From assembly GCF_900163755.1 (NCBI RefSeq), contig NZ_FUKI01000166.1, positions 1-34,571 of the forward strand: DNA of 34,571 nucleotides, written 5' to 3'. Each line of letters starts with the position of its first letter. Positions within the stretch are counted from its first letter, which is position 1. The position numbers were made by a program, and so were the translations under genes. This document shows, one piece after another, positions 24,680 through 34,434 of the stretch. Under the pieces are notes generated by a model. That model saw only the letters and a list, made by a program, of their open reading frames with translations. It made no database searches and had not been told where the DNA came from. Source of the DNA: Crenothrix polyspora. Its GTDB lineage: Bacteria > Pseudomonadota > Gammaproteobacteria > Methylococcales > Methylomonadaceae.

Positions 24680-25187
24680 ATAAATTATCAAAAATTCCAA
24701 TGTTAAGGTCAGGATGATGTGCCAGGGTTGTTACACCCTTGCCAGTTTTTACTAAAATCGGTGTCGCCCCTGCCGCGTAGGCTGCTTGAATGTCACGGTA
24801 AGAGTCGCCGATAAACACGGTGTCTTTCAGGTCGATTTGTTTTTCTTGTGCGAATTGCTCCAATAAGCCAGGTTTGGGTTTTCGGCACGGGCAACCACTG
24901 TCTGGTCCGTGTGGGCAGATATAAATCACATCAATATGCCCGCCTTTTTCAATGGCCATCCGCTGCATTTTGGTATGGATGGCTTGCAGGGTGTTGTTGT
25001 CTAATAAACCACGCGCTATGCCGGATTGGTTGGTGATAACTACCACCTTAAACCCGTGTTGATTAAGCAGGGCAATGGCTTCTAAGCTACCGGCTATCGG
25101 CAGCCATTCGTCTGGCGATTTAATGAAGTGGTCGGAATCTTCGTTAATGACACCGTCACGGTCTAACAAAATGTAAGGCTGTGGCAT
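24642..25187 (-). CDS. gmhB: D-glycero-beta-D-manno-heptose-1,7-bisphosphate 7-phosphatase
   Basis: 181 residues of the HAD histidinol-phosphatase type. Removes the 7-phosphate in ADP-heptose synthesis for LPS core. Seen: YILLDRDGVINEDSDHFIKS with the nucleophile Asp pair, VVITNQSGIARGLL, the zinc loop CPHGPDSGCPCRKPKPGLL and FIGDSYRDIQAAYAAGA. ATG at 25185-25187, 9 bases after the upstream gene's stop. It overlaps the plsC-like gene by 38 bases. Confidence 0.94.
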   Translation of the reverse strand: MPQPYILLDRDGVINEDSDHFIKSPDEWLPIAGSLEAIALLNQHGFKVVVITNQSGIARGLLDNNTLQAIHTKMQRMAIEKGGHIDVIYICPHGPDSGCPCRKPKPGLLEQFAQEKQIDLKDTVFIGDSYRDIQAAYAAGATPILVKTGKGVTTLAHHPDLNIGIFDNLYDAARHLSTRRF

Positions 25188-25196
25188 GGTGGATTC

Positions 25197-26147
25197 TTAA
25201 TCCCACGGATCGTAATTGGGCCGCGTATCTGCCGAATTATCACCGTCTTCGTAGATGGGTTGATTGGGGTCTTCGCTGGCAATGGGTATTAAGGCATCAT
25301 GGCTTGGGTGCTTTAGCAGGGCTTGTTTAATTTTTTGGGTGACGACATGGGCAAATGCGTCAGCTGTATAGGGTTTTTTATCTTTCGGTGCTAGGTTAGC
25401 ATCATCAAATAAAATTTTTCCAGTGCGGTCAATCCAAATCGCCGGTGTTTTCTGAAAATTGAGCACATCAATGCCTTGCTCTGTACTGACGCTTGCTTGC
25501 TGCGTCTTTCGATCAATACCAACCATGAGGATAACATGGTCGCCTTTTTTTAAACGGGGTGCTGTATTGGAACGACGGGATGGTTGAAGGAGTAGTTCAT
25601 TGCCGTCATTGAGGCGTAGAATGACTTTACTGTTTTTATTGATAGCGTATTTTTTGGCAGCTTGCTGGAACGTCTTGTCTACTTGAAGGTTGTAGAAAAA
25701 ATGATTGGCTGAACCGGTGTAAGTGTAGATGAGCGTGTCTTGATTATTCTTTCTGAGGAAAAAATCCACGCGTTTACTGGATTGGAAGCTGTCTTCTATC
25801 GCCGTATCGCTAAGACCTTTAGTGTGTAGCGTTAAGGTATTGCTGTTATCTATGAGGCTACCTTTTATGATACGTGCAATCTCAAAGCTAAAAAAACTAT
25901 ACGGTTGTTCAATTTGTTTGGGTTGGGTTGTGTGTGATAGGCGTACGGTGATATCGGTTACCGTGCCTTCAAAAATGAGCTGGGCATTGTTTACTTGTTT
26001 CGATAAGATATTGGCTTGATAAATATTAATGCTTTGCAGCGGGTAGTCTGTTGCGTGGGCATTTCCAAAGCCAAAATACAATAGAGCGGCACACAGGCCA
26101 AACAGCCGGTGTGCTTTGTGTAGGTTTTTTTCAGGCGTTGCCAACAT
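25197..26147 (-). CDS. Secreted protein of unknown function
   Basis: 316 residues. The N terminus (RLFGLCAALLYFGFGNAHA, about residues 14-32) is a Sec signal with a probable cut before TDYPLQ. The mature part has beta-rich segments (NAQLIFEGTVTDITVRL, VILRLNDGNELLLQPSRRS), a middle HVILMVGIDRKTQQASV and an acidic end DDNSADTRPNYDPWD-like. The early VEGTVTDI-like part resembles extracellular beta-barrel or OB-like strands but no family is recognised. It sits 3 bases after glyS and 9 before gmhB, a position held in Pseudomonas by a different secreted protein gene. Function unknown. Confidence 0.7.
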   Translation of the reverse strand: MLATPEKNLHKAHRLFGLCAALLYFGFGNAHATDYPLQSINIYQANILSKQVNNAQLIFEGTVTDITVRLSHTTQPKQIEQPYSFFSFEIARIIKGSLIDNSNTLTLHTKGLSDTAIEDSFQSSKRVDFFLRKNNQDTLIYTYTGSANHFFYNLQVDKTFQQAAKKYAINKNSKVILRLNDGNELLLQPSRRSNTAPRLKKGDHVILMVGIDRKTQQASVSTEQGIDVLNFQKTPAIWIDRTGKILFDDANLAPKDKKPYTADAFAHVVTQKIKQALLKHPSHDALIPIASEDPNQPIYEDGDNSADTRPNYDPWD

Positions 26148-26150
26148 TAA

Positions 26151-28220
26151 TTACGATTGCAATTTAGCAATATCCGCACACGTTAAAAACTGTTCAGACA
26201 GCATTGACAGCAACCCTAGGCGTTTGGCACGTAACGCTAAATCATCTGTCATTACCATCACGTTATCAAAAAAAGCATCCACTGGTTCTTTCAGTTGTGA
26301 CAAACGATCCAGCGTGGCTTGGTAATCCTGCTTGGCCAATAGGGGGGCAATATCACTGGCGGCCGCTTGTGCGGCGACCAGTAATTGTTGCTCGACAGCT
26401 TCCGGCAACCCAATCAGATTGTCAGTGATGGCGGCATCGGATTTTTTCAGGATATTGCGGATACGTTTGTTGGCAGCGGCCAGGCTTTCCGCTTCTGGCC
26501 GTAGCCGGAATGCTTGCACGGCTTGTAAGCGCTGCATAAAATCCAAGGGTTCAGTAGGATTCACTGCGCTGACTGCATCGAATTCATCGGCAGTGTAATC
26601 TTGATCCAAACAATAGCCTTTCAAGCGATCAAATATGAAGGTGATTACCGCACTTTGGGTGTCGGCTCGCACAAAGCTGTGTGTGTACAAGCCCAGAGAA
26701 AAATCGCATAATTCAGGGATATTTAGTACCAGCTTGTTTTCAATAATCGTCCGTAATACCCCTAAAGCGGCACGCCGTAACGCATACGGGTCTTTGTCAC
26801 CAGTGGGAATTAAACTGGCACTGAAAATGCCGGTCAAGGTGTCAATTTTTTCAGCAATGGCAATAATTTGCCCGATTTGACTGCTAGCAGTCGGGCTGCC
26901 GGATTGTTTGGGGAAATAATGCTCTTCAATCGCAAAGGCAACTTCTTTGGGTTCGTTATCTGCCAGGGCGTAATAGCGTCCCATAATGCCTTGCAGGTTG
27001 CCAAATTCGCCGACCATATTGGTCATTAAATCGGCTTTGGCCAGTAGTGCGGCACGTTTGGCCAGTGCAACATCGGCATTGAGTTTGTTAGCAATGAATT
27101 CAGCCAGTTTGCTGACACGCTCGGATTTTTCCGCCACCGTCCCCAGTTTTTCTTGGAACACCACGTTAGACAAGCTGGCAACATGATCCGCTAGGCTTGA
27201 TTTGCGATCTTGATTCCAGAAAAATTCTGCATCGGTCAGGCGCGGGGTAATTACCCGTTCGTTGCCTTGCTGGATGGATTCGGGACGGGTGCTTTCAATA
27301 TTGCTGAAGGTGATGAAGTAAGGTCGCAAGCTTCCGTCGGTATTTTTGACCGGAAAATATTTCTGGTTGGTTTGCATGGTGGTAATCAATACTTCGGCGG
27401 GTAACGCCAAAAAGCGCGGGTCAAACGTGCCAGTAATGGGTACGGGCCATTCGTTTAGCGCGGCAATTTCTTCCAGCAAATCTTCTTCTATATGGGCAAT
27501 GCCGCCTACCGCACTGGCGGCTTTTTGCGCGGCGTTTTTAATAATGGCTTTACGCAGCCCCACTTCAGCAATCACTTTACCGTGTTTGTACAAGGTATCG
27601 GCATACAGCGCAGCATTGCTAATAACGATTTGTTGTGGTGCGTGAAAACGGTGGCCTTGAGTAGTCAAGCCGGTTTTTAAGCCTAAAATGTCGGTGTTGA
27701 TGACCGCATCGCCATACGACAATACCGCCCAGTGTACCGGTCTTACAAATTCTGTCGTTGAGTTGCCCCAGCGCATCCGCTTGGCAATAGGCAGCGCTGC
27801 TATGCTCTGGCGGATAATGTCGGGAATCAGGTTTTCGGTGGCCTGACCCTTGACGACTTCGGTAAAGCTCAGCCATTCGCCTTTGTCGGTTTTTAAGCGC
27901 CCCAGTTGCTCGAAGCGGGTGTTGCAGCTTACTGCAAAACCAAGCGCGGCTTTGCTGGGTGTGCCGTCTGGTGCAAACGCAGCTTGAATGGCGGGGCCGC
28001 GTTTTTCCACGGTTTTGTCCGGTTGCGTGGCCGACAGGTTTTCTATAAACACCGCCAAGCGTCTGGGTGTGGCATAGGCTTTGCTGGTGGTAAAGTTGAG
28101 TTCAGCGGCAGTTAGGCTGTGTAAAATGCTCTCTAGTAAGGCGTTGCTGAGTTTTAGCAAAGTTTTGGGCGGCAGTTCTTCTGAGCCTAATTCAAATAAT
28201 AAGTGTTTGCTGGTCGTCAT
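26151..28220 (-). CDS. glyS: Glycyl-tRNA synthetase beta subunit
   Basis: 689 residues, the normal length. Together with GlyQ forms the alpha2beta2 enzyme that charges tRNA-Gly. Seen: start MTTSKHLLFELGSEELPPKT, KRMRWGNSTTEFVRPVHWAV, TTMQTNQKYFPV, RLTDAEFFWNQDRKSSL, and PTGDKDPYALRRAALGVLR. It follows glyQ by 1 base. No break is seen. Confidence 0.97.
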   Translation of the reverse strand: MTTSKHLLFELGSEELPPKTLLKLSNALLESILHSLTAAELNFTTSKAYATPRRLAVFIENLSATQPDKTVEKRGPAIQAAFAPDGTPSKAALGFAVSCNTRFEQLGRLKTDKGEWLSFTEVVKGQATENLIPDIIRQSIAALPIAKRMRWGNSTTEFVRPVHWAVLSYGDAVINTDILGLKTGLTTQGHRFHAPQQIVISNAALYADTLYKHGKVIAEVGLRKAIIKNAAQKAASAVGGIAHIEEDLLEEIAALNEWPVPITGTFDPRFLALPAEVLITTMQTNQKYFPVKNTDGSLRPYFITFSNIESTRPESIQQGNERVITPRLTDAEFFWNQDRKSSLADHVASLSNVVFQEKLGTVAEKSERVSKLAEFIANKLNADVALAKRAALLAKADLMTNMVGEFGNLQGIMGRYYALADNEPKEVAFAIEEHYFPKQSGSPTASSQIGQIIAIAEKIDTLTGIFSASLIPTGDKDPYALRRAALGVLRTIIENKLVLNIPELCDFSLGLYTHSFVRADTQSAVITFIFDRLKGYCLDQDYTADEFDAVSAVNPTEPLDFMQRLQAVQAFRLRPEAESLAAANKRIRNILKKSDAAITDNLIGLPEAVEQQLLVAAQAAASDIAPLLAKQDYQATLDRLSQLKEPVDAFFDNVMVMTDDLALRAKRLGLLSMLSEQFLTCADIAKLQS

Positions 28221-28221
28221 T

Positions 28222-29136
28222 TTAGTTTTCCTGCGTGTTCAGCATGGGGAAGCCTAGCGATTCTCGCCGCGCATAATACGCTTCAGCCACGGCACGGGAC
28301 AAGGTCCTAACCCGTAAAATATAACGCTGGCGCTCGGTAACCGAAATGGCATGACGCGCATCCAGCAAATTAAAGGTGTGCGAGGCTTTTAGCACCATTT
28401 CGTAAGCTGGTAACGGCAGGTTGAGTTCAATCAGTTTTTGGCACTCTTGTTCGTAGGTATCAAAACAGGAGAATAAAAACGGCACATTGGCATGGTCAAA
28501 ATTAAACGCCGACATTTCCACTTCGTTTTGGTGGAAGACATCGCCGTAGGTGACGACACCGTGACGGGTTTTTGTCCACACCAGATCATAAACGCTTTTA
28601 ACGCCTTGCAAGTACATAGCCAGACGTTCTAAGCCGTAAGTGATTTCACCGGTTACAGGACGGCACTCTAAGCCACCGACTTGCTGAAAATAAGTAAACT
28701 GGGTGACTTCCATGCCGTTGAGCCACACTTCCCAGCCCAGACCCCAAGCACCCAGGGTAGGTGATTCCCAGTTGTCTTCGACAAAGCGGATATCATGTTC
28801 CAGCAGATCAAATCCCAAATGCCGTAGCGAACCTAAATAGAGTTCTTGAATATTATCAGGCGAAGGCTTGAGCATGACCTGATACTGGTAGTAATGTTGT
28901 AAACGGTTAGGGTTTTCACCAAAGCGGCCATCAGTAGGGCGGCGTGAGGGTTGTACATAAGCGGTATTCCATGGCTCAGGGCCGATGGCGCGTAAAAAAG
29001 TGGCGGGATGGAAGGTTCCAGCCCCCACTTCCTGATCTAAAGGTTGTAATAAAATACAGCCTTGATGTGACCAGTATTCTTGTAAGGCTAGAATAAGTCC
29101 TTGAAAAGTAGATGAATCGTTGTTGGCACTCGGCAC
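28222..29136 (-). CDS. glyQ: Glycyl-tRNA synthetase alpha subunit
   Basis: 304 residues from the GTG at 29134-29136, close to the 303 of E. coli. Seen: [80 protein letters not shown] and [21 protein letters not shown] frame open up to a TTG at 29193 is rejected because a TATAAT -10 lies at 29173-29178 inside it. A GTG at 29143-29145 is an alternative start. First gene of the glyQ-glyS run, divergent from glgP. Confidence 0.95.
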   Translation of the reverse strand: MPSANNDSSTFQGLILALQEYWSHQGCILLQPLDQEVGAGTFHPATFLRAIGPEPWNTAYVQPSRRPTDGRFGENPNRLQHYYQYQVMLKPSPDNIQELYLGSLRHLGFDLLEHDIRFVEDNWESPTLGAWGLGWEVWLNGMEVTQFTYFQQVGGLECRPVTGEITYGLERLAMYLQGVKSVYDLVWTKTRHGVVTYGDVFHQNEVEMSAFNFDHANVPFLFSCFDTYEQECQKLIELNLPLPAYEMVLKASHTFNLLDARHAISVTERQRYILRVRTLSRAVAEAYYARRESLGFPMLNTQEN

Positions 29137-29172
29137 GGCAATCACACTTGTTTGGCAAATAAATTGGAGGCA

Positions 29173-29178
29173 ATTATA
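29173..29178 (-). promoter_or_regulatory. Probable -10 of the glyQ promoter
   Basis: Consensus TATAAT on the minus strand (written ATTATA on plus), 37 bases before the chosen glyQ start. No good -35 at 17 bases is seen, so the call rests on the -10 alone. Confidence 0.35.
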
Positions 29179-29355
29179 GCGTAAATACCTCAATGGATGT
29201 TTTAAAAGTCTGTGCCTAATGCGGCGAGACCGGTGAATAATCAGTTTTAGCGTAACTGAAATGTTATTGGTAGATTAAGTACAATAATATTGAGTAAGTC
29301 GGTAAAATAGCATTATTATTACCAATTATTAGCTTTCTTTGAGAATTAAACCGAT

Positions 29356-31854
29356 ATGACAGATAAATCGCCTAAAAAAACAATATTAAAATCTAAAGTG
29401 ACTCCCTTACCGCCTTTAGGTATGGAATCTAAGCACTTAGTCAGTGATTTCAAGCGTAATTACAATTACCGCTTGGGTCGAGATGAACAAAGTCAATCGC
29501 CTTTTTACGCTTACGAGGCTTTATCATTTGCTGTCAATGATCGCTTAATTGAACGCTGGAAAAAAACCCATAACGCGTATGAAAGAGCAGATTGCAAAAA
29601 GGCTTATTATTTGTCGATGGAGTTTTTAATGGGGCGCACTTTAAGCAATGCTATGCTTAATTTGGGTGTTGATGACGTGGCGAACAAGGCCATGTATAAA
29701 GTTGGCTTGGAAATGGAAGAGTTGTTGGAAAGCGAGCCTGATGCCGGTTTAGGTAATGGTGGTTTAGGACGTTTAGCGGCGTGTTTTATTGATAGTTGCG
29801 CCACTTTGCGTTTACCGGTAACTGGCTATGGGTTACGTTATGAGTACGGTATGTTTTCTCAGCAAATTGTTAACGGTGAGCAAATCGAAAAACCTGATCA
29901 TTGGTTACGTAATGGCAATATTTGGGAGCTTGAGCGTCCTGAATACACGCAGCGCATTAAATTTGGTGGTCGTACCGAAACCCACACCGATGAGCAAGGT
30001 AATACCTGTGTCTGTTGGGTTGATACCCACGATATACTGGCTGTGCCTTATGACACGCCGATTCCAGGTTATCGTAACGGTACAGTCAATACCTTACGAT
30101 TATGGAAAGCGCAAGCTACCGAAGAATTTGATTTGGCCGAGTTTAACGCAGGTGACTACGCCGAGGCGGTTGCGGCTAAAAATACCGCTGAAAATATCAC
30201 CATGGTGTTATACCCAAATGATGCTAATGAAAACGGTAAAGCCTTACGTTTGCGTCAGCAATATTTGTTAGCGTCTGCTAGTTTACAGGATGTGATCGCT
30301 AATTGGGTGAGTGGGCATGGTAATGATTTTTCTCAGTTTGCTGCTAAAAATTGTTTCCAATTAAACGACACCCATCCCAGTATCTCCGTTGCAGAATTAA
30401 TGCGCTTGTTAATTGACGGACAAGGATTAAGCTGGGACGATGCCTGGAAAATTACTTGTAGCACAATGGCGTATACCAATCATACTTTGCTGCCAGAAGC
30501 TTTGGAACGCTGGTCGGTTAATTTATTCCGGCAGTTATTGCCCCGTCTCATGGAGATTATCTTTGAGATTAATGCGAATTTCTTGGAAGAAGTGTCCGCG
30601 CATTGGCCGGGTGATCATGAGCGTTTAGCGCGGATGTCGCTGGTTGAAGAAGGTCATGAACAACATTTTAGAATGGCGTATTTGGCCATTGTGGGCAGTT
30701 ATTCGGTTAATGGTGTGGCGGCGCTGCATTCCAAATTGTTACAACAAGGCTTGTTCCGTGATTTTTATGAGTTGTGGCCAGAAAAATTCAACAATAAAAC
30801 CAATGGGGTTACACCACGGCGCTGGTTGGCGGGCTGCAATCCAGAATTAGCCAGTTTGATTACTGACACCATAGGTGATGGCTGGATAACCGATTTGTCA
30901 TTACTGAAAAAATTGGAAGCTTTTGCCGACGATCAAGACTTTCATAAGCGCTGGCAAGATGTACAGCAAAATGCCAAACAACGTTTGGTGGATTACAAAA
31001 AAATCGAGCATGGGATTGAGTTAAACGTAGATGCTTTGTTTGATGTGCAGGTTAAGCGCATCCATGAATACAAGCGCCAATTACTTAACGTATTGCATGT
31101 TATTCACTTGTATGATCGCATTAAACGTGGCGATACCGTTAATTGGACAGATCGCTGTGTGTTGATTGGTGGCAAGGCTGCACCAGGCTATTTTATGGCC
31201 AAGCGTATTATCAAGTTTATTAATAACGTTGCTCATGTGATCAATAACGACCCTGAGGTGGGTAGTAAATTAAAGCTGATTTTTTTAGCTAATTACCGCG
31301 TGTCGGCGATGGAAAAAATTTGCCCTGGTGCGGATTTGTCTGAGCAGATTTCTACCGCAGGCAAAGAAGCCTCTGGCACGGGCAATATGAAGTTTATGAT
31401 GAATGGTGCGATGACGATTGGTACGCTAGACGGTGCGAATATCGAAATGCGTGAAGAAGTCGGCGATGATAATTTCTTTTTGTTTGGTCTGACTGAAGAG
31501 CAAGTGCAAGCGCAGAGCCAGCACTACGATCCGGTTGTTATTATTAACCAAGATGACGATTTACAGCGTGTAATGAATCTGATTGAGTGCGGGCATTTTA
31601 ATCAGTTTGAACCAGGAATGTTTGATGTGATTAAAGATTCACTGAAAAATCCGCACGATCCGTGGATGACGATTGCCGATTTCCGTAGCTTTGTTGATGC
31701 GCAAAAACGTGTTGAAGTGGCGTATCAAGATAAACAGCGGTGGACGCGGATGAGCATTTTAAATTGTGCCGCCAGTGGTAAGTTTTCTACCGATCGTACC
31801 ATCAGTGATTACAACAATGATATCTGGAAATTGACACCGGTTAACGTTAACTGA
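29356..31854 (+). CDS. glgP: Glycogen phosphorylase
   Basis: 832 residues, full length for the GT35 family. Releases glucose 1-phosphate from glycogen ends. Seen: YYLSMEFLMGRTLSNAMLNL, GLGNGGLGRLAACFIDS, QLNDTHPSISVAELMR, VKRIHEYKRQLLNVLHV and the PLP-lysine block EASGTGNMKFMMNGAMTIGT near residue 675. N-terminal extension of about 20 basic residues is as in related enzymes. No glg neighbours are found here; the stop shares a base with the trmL start. Confidence 0.97.
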   Translation: MTDKSPKKTILKSKVTPLPPLGMESKHLVSDFKRNYNYRLGRDEQSQSPFYAYEALSFAVNDRLIERWKKTHNAYERADCKKAYYLSMEFLMGRTLSNAMLNLGVDDVANKAMYKVGLEMEELLESEPDAGLGNGGLGRLAACFIDSCATLRLPVTGYGLRYEYGMFSQQIVNGEQIEKPDHWLRNGNIWELERPEYTQRIKFGGRTETHTDEQGNTCVCWVDTHDILAVPYDTPIPGYRNGTVNTLRLWKAQATEEFDLAEFNAGDYAEAVAAKNTAENITMVLYPNDANENGKALRLRQQYLLASASLQDVIANWVSGHGNDFSQFAAKNCFQLNDTHPSISVAELMRLLIDGQGLSWDDAWKITCSTMAYTNHTLLPEALERWSVNLFRQLLPRLMEIIFEINANFLEEVSAHWPGDHERLARMSLVEEGHEQHFRMAYLAIVGSYSVNGVAALHSKLLQQGLFRDFYELWPEKFNNKTNGVTPRRWLAGCNPELASLITDTIGDGWITDLSLLKKLEAFADDQDFHKRWQDVQQNAKQRLVDYKKIEHGIELNVDALFDVQVKRIHEYKRQLLNVLHVIHLYDRIKRGDTVNWTDRCVLIGGKAAPGYFMAKRIIKFINNVAHVINNDPEVGSKLKLIFLANYRVSAMEKICPGADLSEQISTAGKEASGTGNMKFMMNGAMTIGTLDGANIEMREEVGDDNFFLFGLTEEQVQAQSQHYDPVVIINQDDDLQRVMNLIECGHFNQFEPGMFDVIKDSLKNPHDPWMTIADFRSFVDAQKRVEVAYQDKQRWTRMSILNCAASGKFSTDRTISDYNNDIWKLTPVNVN

Positions 31855-32324
31855 TGCTGCATGTTGTTTTGTATGAGCCAGAAATTCCAGCTAACACGGG
31901 CAATATTATCCGGTTGTGTGCTAATGCAGGGGCGCAGTTACATTTGATTAAACCGTTGGGGTTTGAGCTGGATGATAAGCGTTTGCGCCGTGCGGGTCTT
32001 GATTACCATGAATGGGTTTGTGTGAAACAACACGCTTCACTGGCAAGTTTTATTGCCAGTGAAGCGCCGCAGCGCTTGTTTGCTTTAACTACCAAAGGCC
32101 AACACCTTGTTAGCGATACACTGTTTCAGCAGGGTGATGCGTTGTTGTTTGGCCCTGAAACGCGCGGCTTACCTGCTGAGGTGTTGGCAGGTATCGGTAC
32201 AGATAACTGTTTGTATTTACCGATGCGGGCGGAAAGTCGCAGCTTGAATTTATCCAACACGGTGGCTATTGTTTTGTACGAGGCGTGGCGGCAAATTGAA
32301 TTTGTGGGCGCATTGCTAAAATAA
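31854..32324 (+). CDS. trmL: tRNA (cytidine/uridine-34-2'-O)-methyltransferase TrmL
   Basis: 156 residues of the SPOUT family. Methylates the wobble ribose of tRNA-Leu isoacceptors. Seen: LYEPEIPANTGNIIRLCANA, HLIKPLGFELDDKRLRRAGL, LLFGPETRGLPAEVL and the knot end YLPMRAESRSLNLSNTVAIV. ATG overlapping the glgP stop (TGATG), so translation is likely coupled although the functions are unrelated. Confidence 0.95.
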   Translation: MLHVVLYEPEIPANTGNIIRLCANAGAQLHLIKPLGFELDDKRLRRAGLDYHEWVCVKQHASLASFIASEAPQRLFALTTKGQHLVSDTLFQQGDALLFGPETRGLPAEVLAGIGTDNCLYLPMRAESRSLNLSNTVAIVLYEAWRQIEFVGALLK

Positions 32325-32465
32325 CCCAGCGGTAAGGATAGCATTGAACCTACAGTCTGGCTGGCGGTCAGTTGTAATGCTATTTTCTAGTTAGCGTCGT
32401 TGATTACTTAAAGAGTGTTCCGATGCCTGGATTTTCAATGCAATGAACGATTATCTGTGTATGAC

Positions 32466-32906
32466 ATGTTTATGAAATTTAAATTAATTATTTTTATGGC
32501 TCTTATTATGACAACTCAAGCCAATGCATCGGCAGTGCTTAAATTGCCGCCGTGTGTCAATAGTCCTAATTGTGTGTCGAGTCAGGCGAATCCATTGGAT
32601 GAACGGCATTATATTGCGCCGTTTAAAATCAGTGGTACGCCAGCAGCGGCTTGGTTAGCGTTAAGAAAAGCTATACAAAAGCAAGATCGCACCACCATTA
32701 CTCACGATACCGATACCAGTTTACACGCGACAGCGGTCAGCTTGGTTTTTAGTTTTGTTGATGATGTGGATATTATTTTGGATGTTAATGCAGGATTAAT
32801 TCATATTCGCTCGGCATCGCGGGTAGGGCACAGCGACTTTGGTGTTAATCGCAGACGGATTGAAGCGCTGCGAACACAATTACGTAAGGCTAATGTTGTC
32901 GAGTGA
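32466..32906 (+). CDS. DUF1499 exported protein
   Basis: 146 residues from the ATG at 32466 (a second ATG at 32472). Signal peptide KFKLIIFMALIMTTQANA with a cut before SAVLKL. Seen: LPPCVNSPNCVSSQANPLDE, the family entry motif with two cysteines, and the end SASRVGHSDFGVNRRRIEAL, the most conserved part of DUF1499 (PF07386). The family has no agreed function. A longer GTG start at 32415 would mask the signal peptide and is rejected. Single gene, 141 bases after trmL. Confidence 0.85.
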   Translation: MFMKFKLIIFMALIMTTQANASAVLKLPPCVNSPNCVSSQANPLDERHYIAPFKISGTPAAAWLALRKAIQKQDRTTITHDTDTSLHATAVSLVFSFVDDVDIILDVNAGLIHIRSASRVGHSDFGVNRRRIEALRTQLRKANVVE

Positions 32907-32961
32907 TTAACAACTGTATTGGGCTAATACGTAGCAATAGTAGGTAATATTGAGTACACGC

Positions 32962-34026
32962 TTAAGACAGATGTTTGGATTTAAGCAGTAATTTTATTAT
33001 ATGCTTGTGGCCATTTTTAGTTGATGCCATTAATGCTGTTTGGCCATGACTGTTTTTAATATTGGCCGGTACGCCGCTGGCAATTAATAATCTAACTGTC
33101 CGAAGATTGCCTTTTTCTGCGGCTTCTACCAAGGCATCTCCACTTAACTCAATGCCTAATCGAGATAAGTTTAAGTGACTAGCGGCTCTGTCGCGTGCTG
33201 CTGCTTCTTGTGCGTCGATGATGGGCTGTAGCGGCCCAGAGATTTTAGTGTCATTAATTCGAGACAGTTTGCGTTTGTTGGGTTGTAAATAATTTTGTTT
33301 GGCCAACGCAAGTTGTTTTTGCAAATTGTCTGGATGGTGCTGATACAAATGATGGGCTTTAGGGTTTGGTAATATTTTATTCGGTGAAGCTGTTTGTACT
33401 AAAATGGGCTTAGTAACAGCTTTTTGTTTAAGTGCGTGCTGAATCGTGAGATCAATATTTTTAGCCGCTGTTAAGATAACAGGCTTTTCATTAGAGGGCT
33501 TGTTATTTTTTTGTAACGTGTTGGCTGATTTTTCTCCTACTGAAAGCTGTTTGTGATCGGTTTTGTGTGTGTGGTATACACTATTTTTAGTGGGTGTCGG
33601 GCTAGAATCGAGTTGCGTTTTAGTAATGACCGGTTTTTTCGCTGCGGTGGCAGACAGCATAAGTGCTGGTTTGAGTTGTGTTACGGTAGTGGATTTTATT
33701 AAAGGCTTTTCTTGTGTTGCTTGTGCATAAGTTGTCGTTTTTTCAGTGCTGTGCATTTCAGAGTGAAGAACAGTAGTGTTATGTACATATTTAGGTGAGG
33801 ACTTTTCGCTATTCATTGTCCATATTCCGCCTATGCCTAGCATGAGCGTAACTAAGCTTGCAGGCAGTATTTTTTGCAGGGCGTTAAATTCTTTAGGTGC
33901 ACAAATATTAAGTTTTAGATGACAGTCGTGGCATTCAAACTTTTTATTATCTTCAATAATCAGTATCTCGTTAGTGCTTGCTTTATTACAAAGACCAACA
34001 TTTGTACATTTTCCGTAAAGTGGCAT
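32962..34026 (-). CDS. Membrane protein with Cys-rich N terminus and C-terminal ankyrin repeats
   Basis: 354 residues. Seen in order: a Cys4 candidate zinc ribbon (Cys7, Cys13, Cys32, Cys35; CTNVGLCNK and FECHDCHLKL), one hydrophobic segment at about 52-69 (ILPASLVTLMLGIGGIW), a long Lys/Thr/Pro-rich low-complexity linker (about 75-265), and at about 290-350 two ankyrin repeats (GDALVEAAEKGNLRTVRLLI, ASGVPANIKNSHGQTALMAS, NGHKHIIKLLL). With a cytosolic zinc ribbon, the ankyrin end would face the periplasm; topology is inference. No named family known to me combines these parts. The ATG at 34024-34026 has AGGAGA 6 bases upstream. Confidence 0.75.
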   Translation of the reverse strand: MPLYGKCTNVGLCNKASTNEILIIEDNKKFECHDCHLKLNICAPKEFNALQKILPASLVTLMLGIGGIWTMNSEKSSPKYVHNTTVLHSEMHSTEKTTTYAQATQEKPLIKSTTVTQLKPALMLSATAAKKPVITKTQLDSSPTPTKNSVYHTHKTDHKQLSVGEKSANTLQKNNKPSNEKPVILTAAKNIDLTIQHALKQKAVTKPILVQTASPNKILPNPKAHHLYQHHPDNLQKQLALAKQNYLQPNKRKLSRINDTKISGPLQPIIDAQEAAARDRAASHLNLSRLGIELSGDALVEAAEKGNLRTVRLLIASGVPANIKNSHGQTALMASTKNGHKHIIKLLLKSKHLS

Positions 34027-34287
34027 CTAATCTCCTGTCTTTTCAATTAATGGCTTATTTACCGACAGTGACTACTGTGTGGCTGTAATTGTTCATTTTG
34101 GCTCTGTTTATAATAGCAATATTTCAGCGTTTTATGGTTTATTGTTTGGCAGAAAAAATGTTTTTATTTGAAAAATGGTTATCCACTAAAAATGGGGCAG
34201 GGTGTAATAGTGCGGGCGTAGCTTGGGGCAACTGACTACCAGTATTTAGTCAACTTTATTTTGTTGGGTGTTGCAAGGTTCTTGTCG

Positions 34288-34313
34288 GGTGGTTTCGCCG
34301 CCAGCAAACCGCC
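34288..34313. repeat. REP-like hairpin GGTGGTTT / AAACCGCC, copy 2
   Basis: Counterpart of 4068-4092: the same GGTGGTTTCG arm and CCAG loop, with a G-T pair in the right arm. Lies in the gene-free stretch upstream of the ankyrin gene. Confidence 0.6.
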
Positions 34314-34336
34314 AATCAACACGTATACCCATGTGT

Positions 34337-34415
34337 TACAGCGTTTTCACAGTTCAATAGTTACAGCGTAACCGTTCGTGCTGAGCTTGTCGAAGTGTGC
34401 CGTTCATGCTTCGAC
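34337..34415. mobile_element. MITE-like element, truncated copy
   Basis: TACAGCGTTTTCACAGTTCA through AGTTACAGCGTAACCGTTCG and CTGAGCTTGTCGAAGTGTGC to CATGCTTCGAC, matching the element at 6870-7000 nearly base for base. The right arm is missing; unrelated sequence begins at about 34416. The rest of the 545-base gap 34027-34571 shows no clear gene. Confidence 0.7.
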
Positions 34416-34434
34416 CCGACATTCCGCACCCCCC

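Noticed and set aside
29137-29193. N-terminal extension of GlyQ from a TTG at 29193
   Set aside because: It contains a consensus TATAAT at 29173-29178 and would make the protein about 19 residues longer than the family norm.
32415-32465. Longer GTG start for the DUF1499 protein
   Set aside because: It would bury the signal peptide that begins at 32466.
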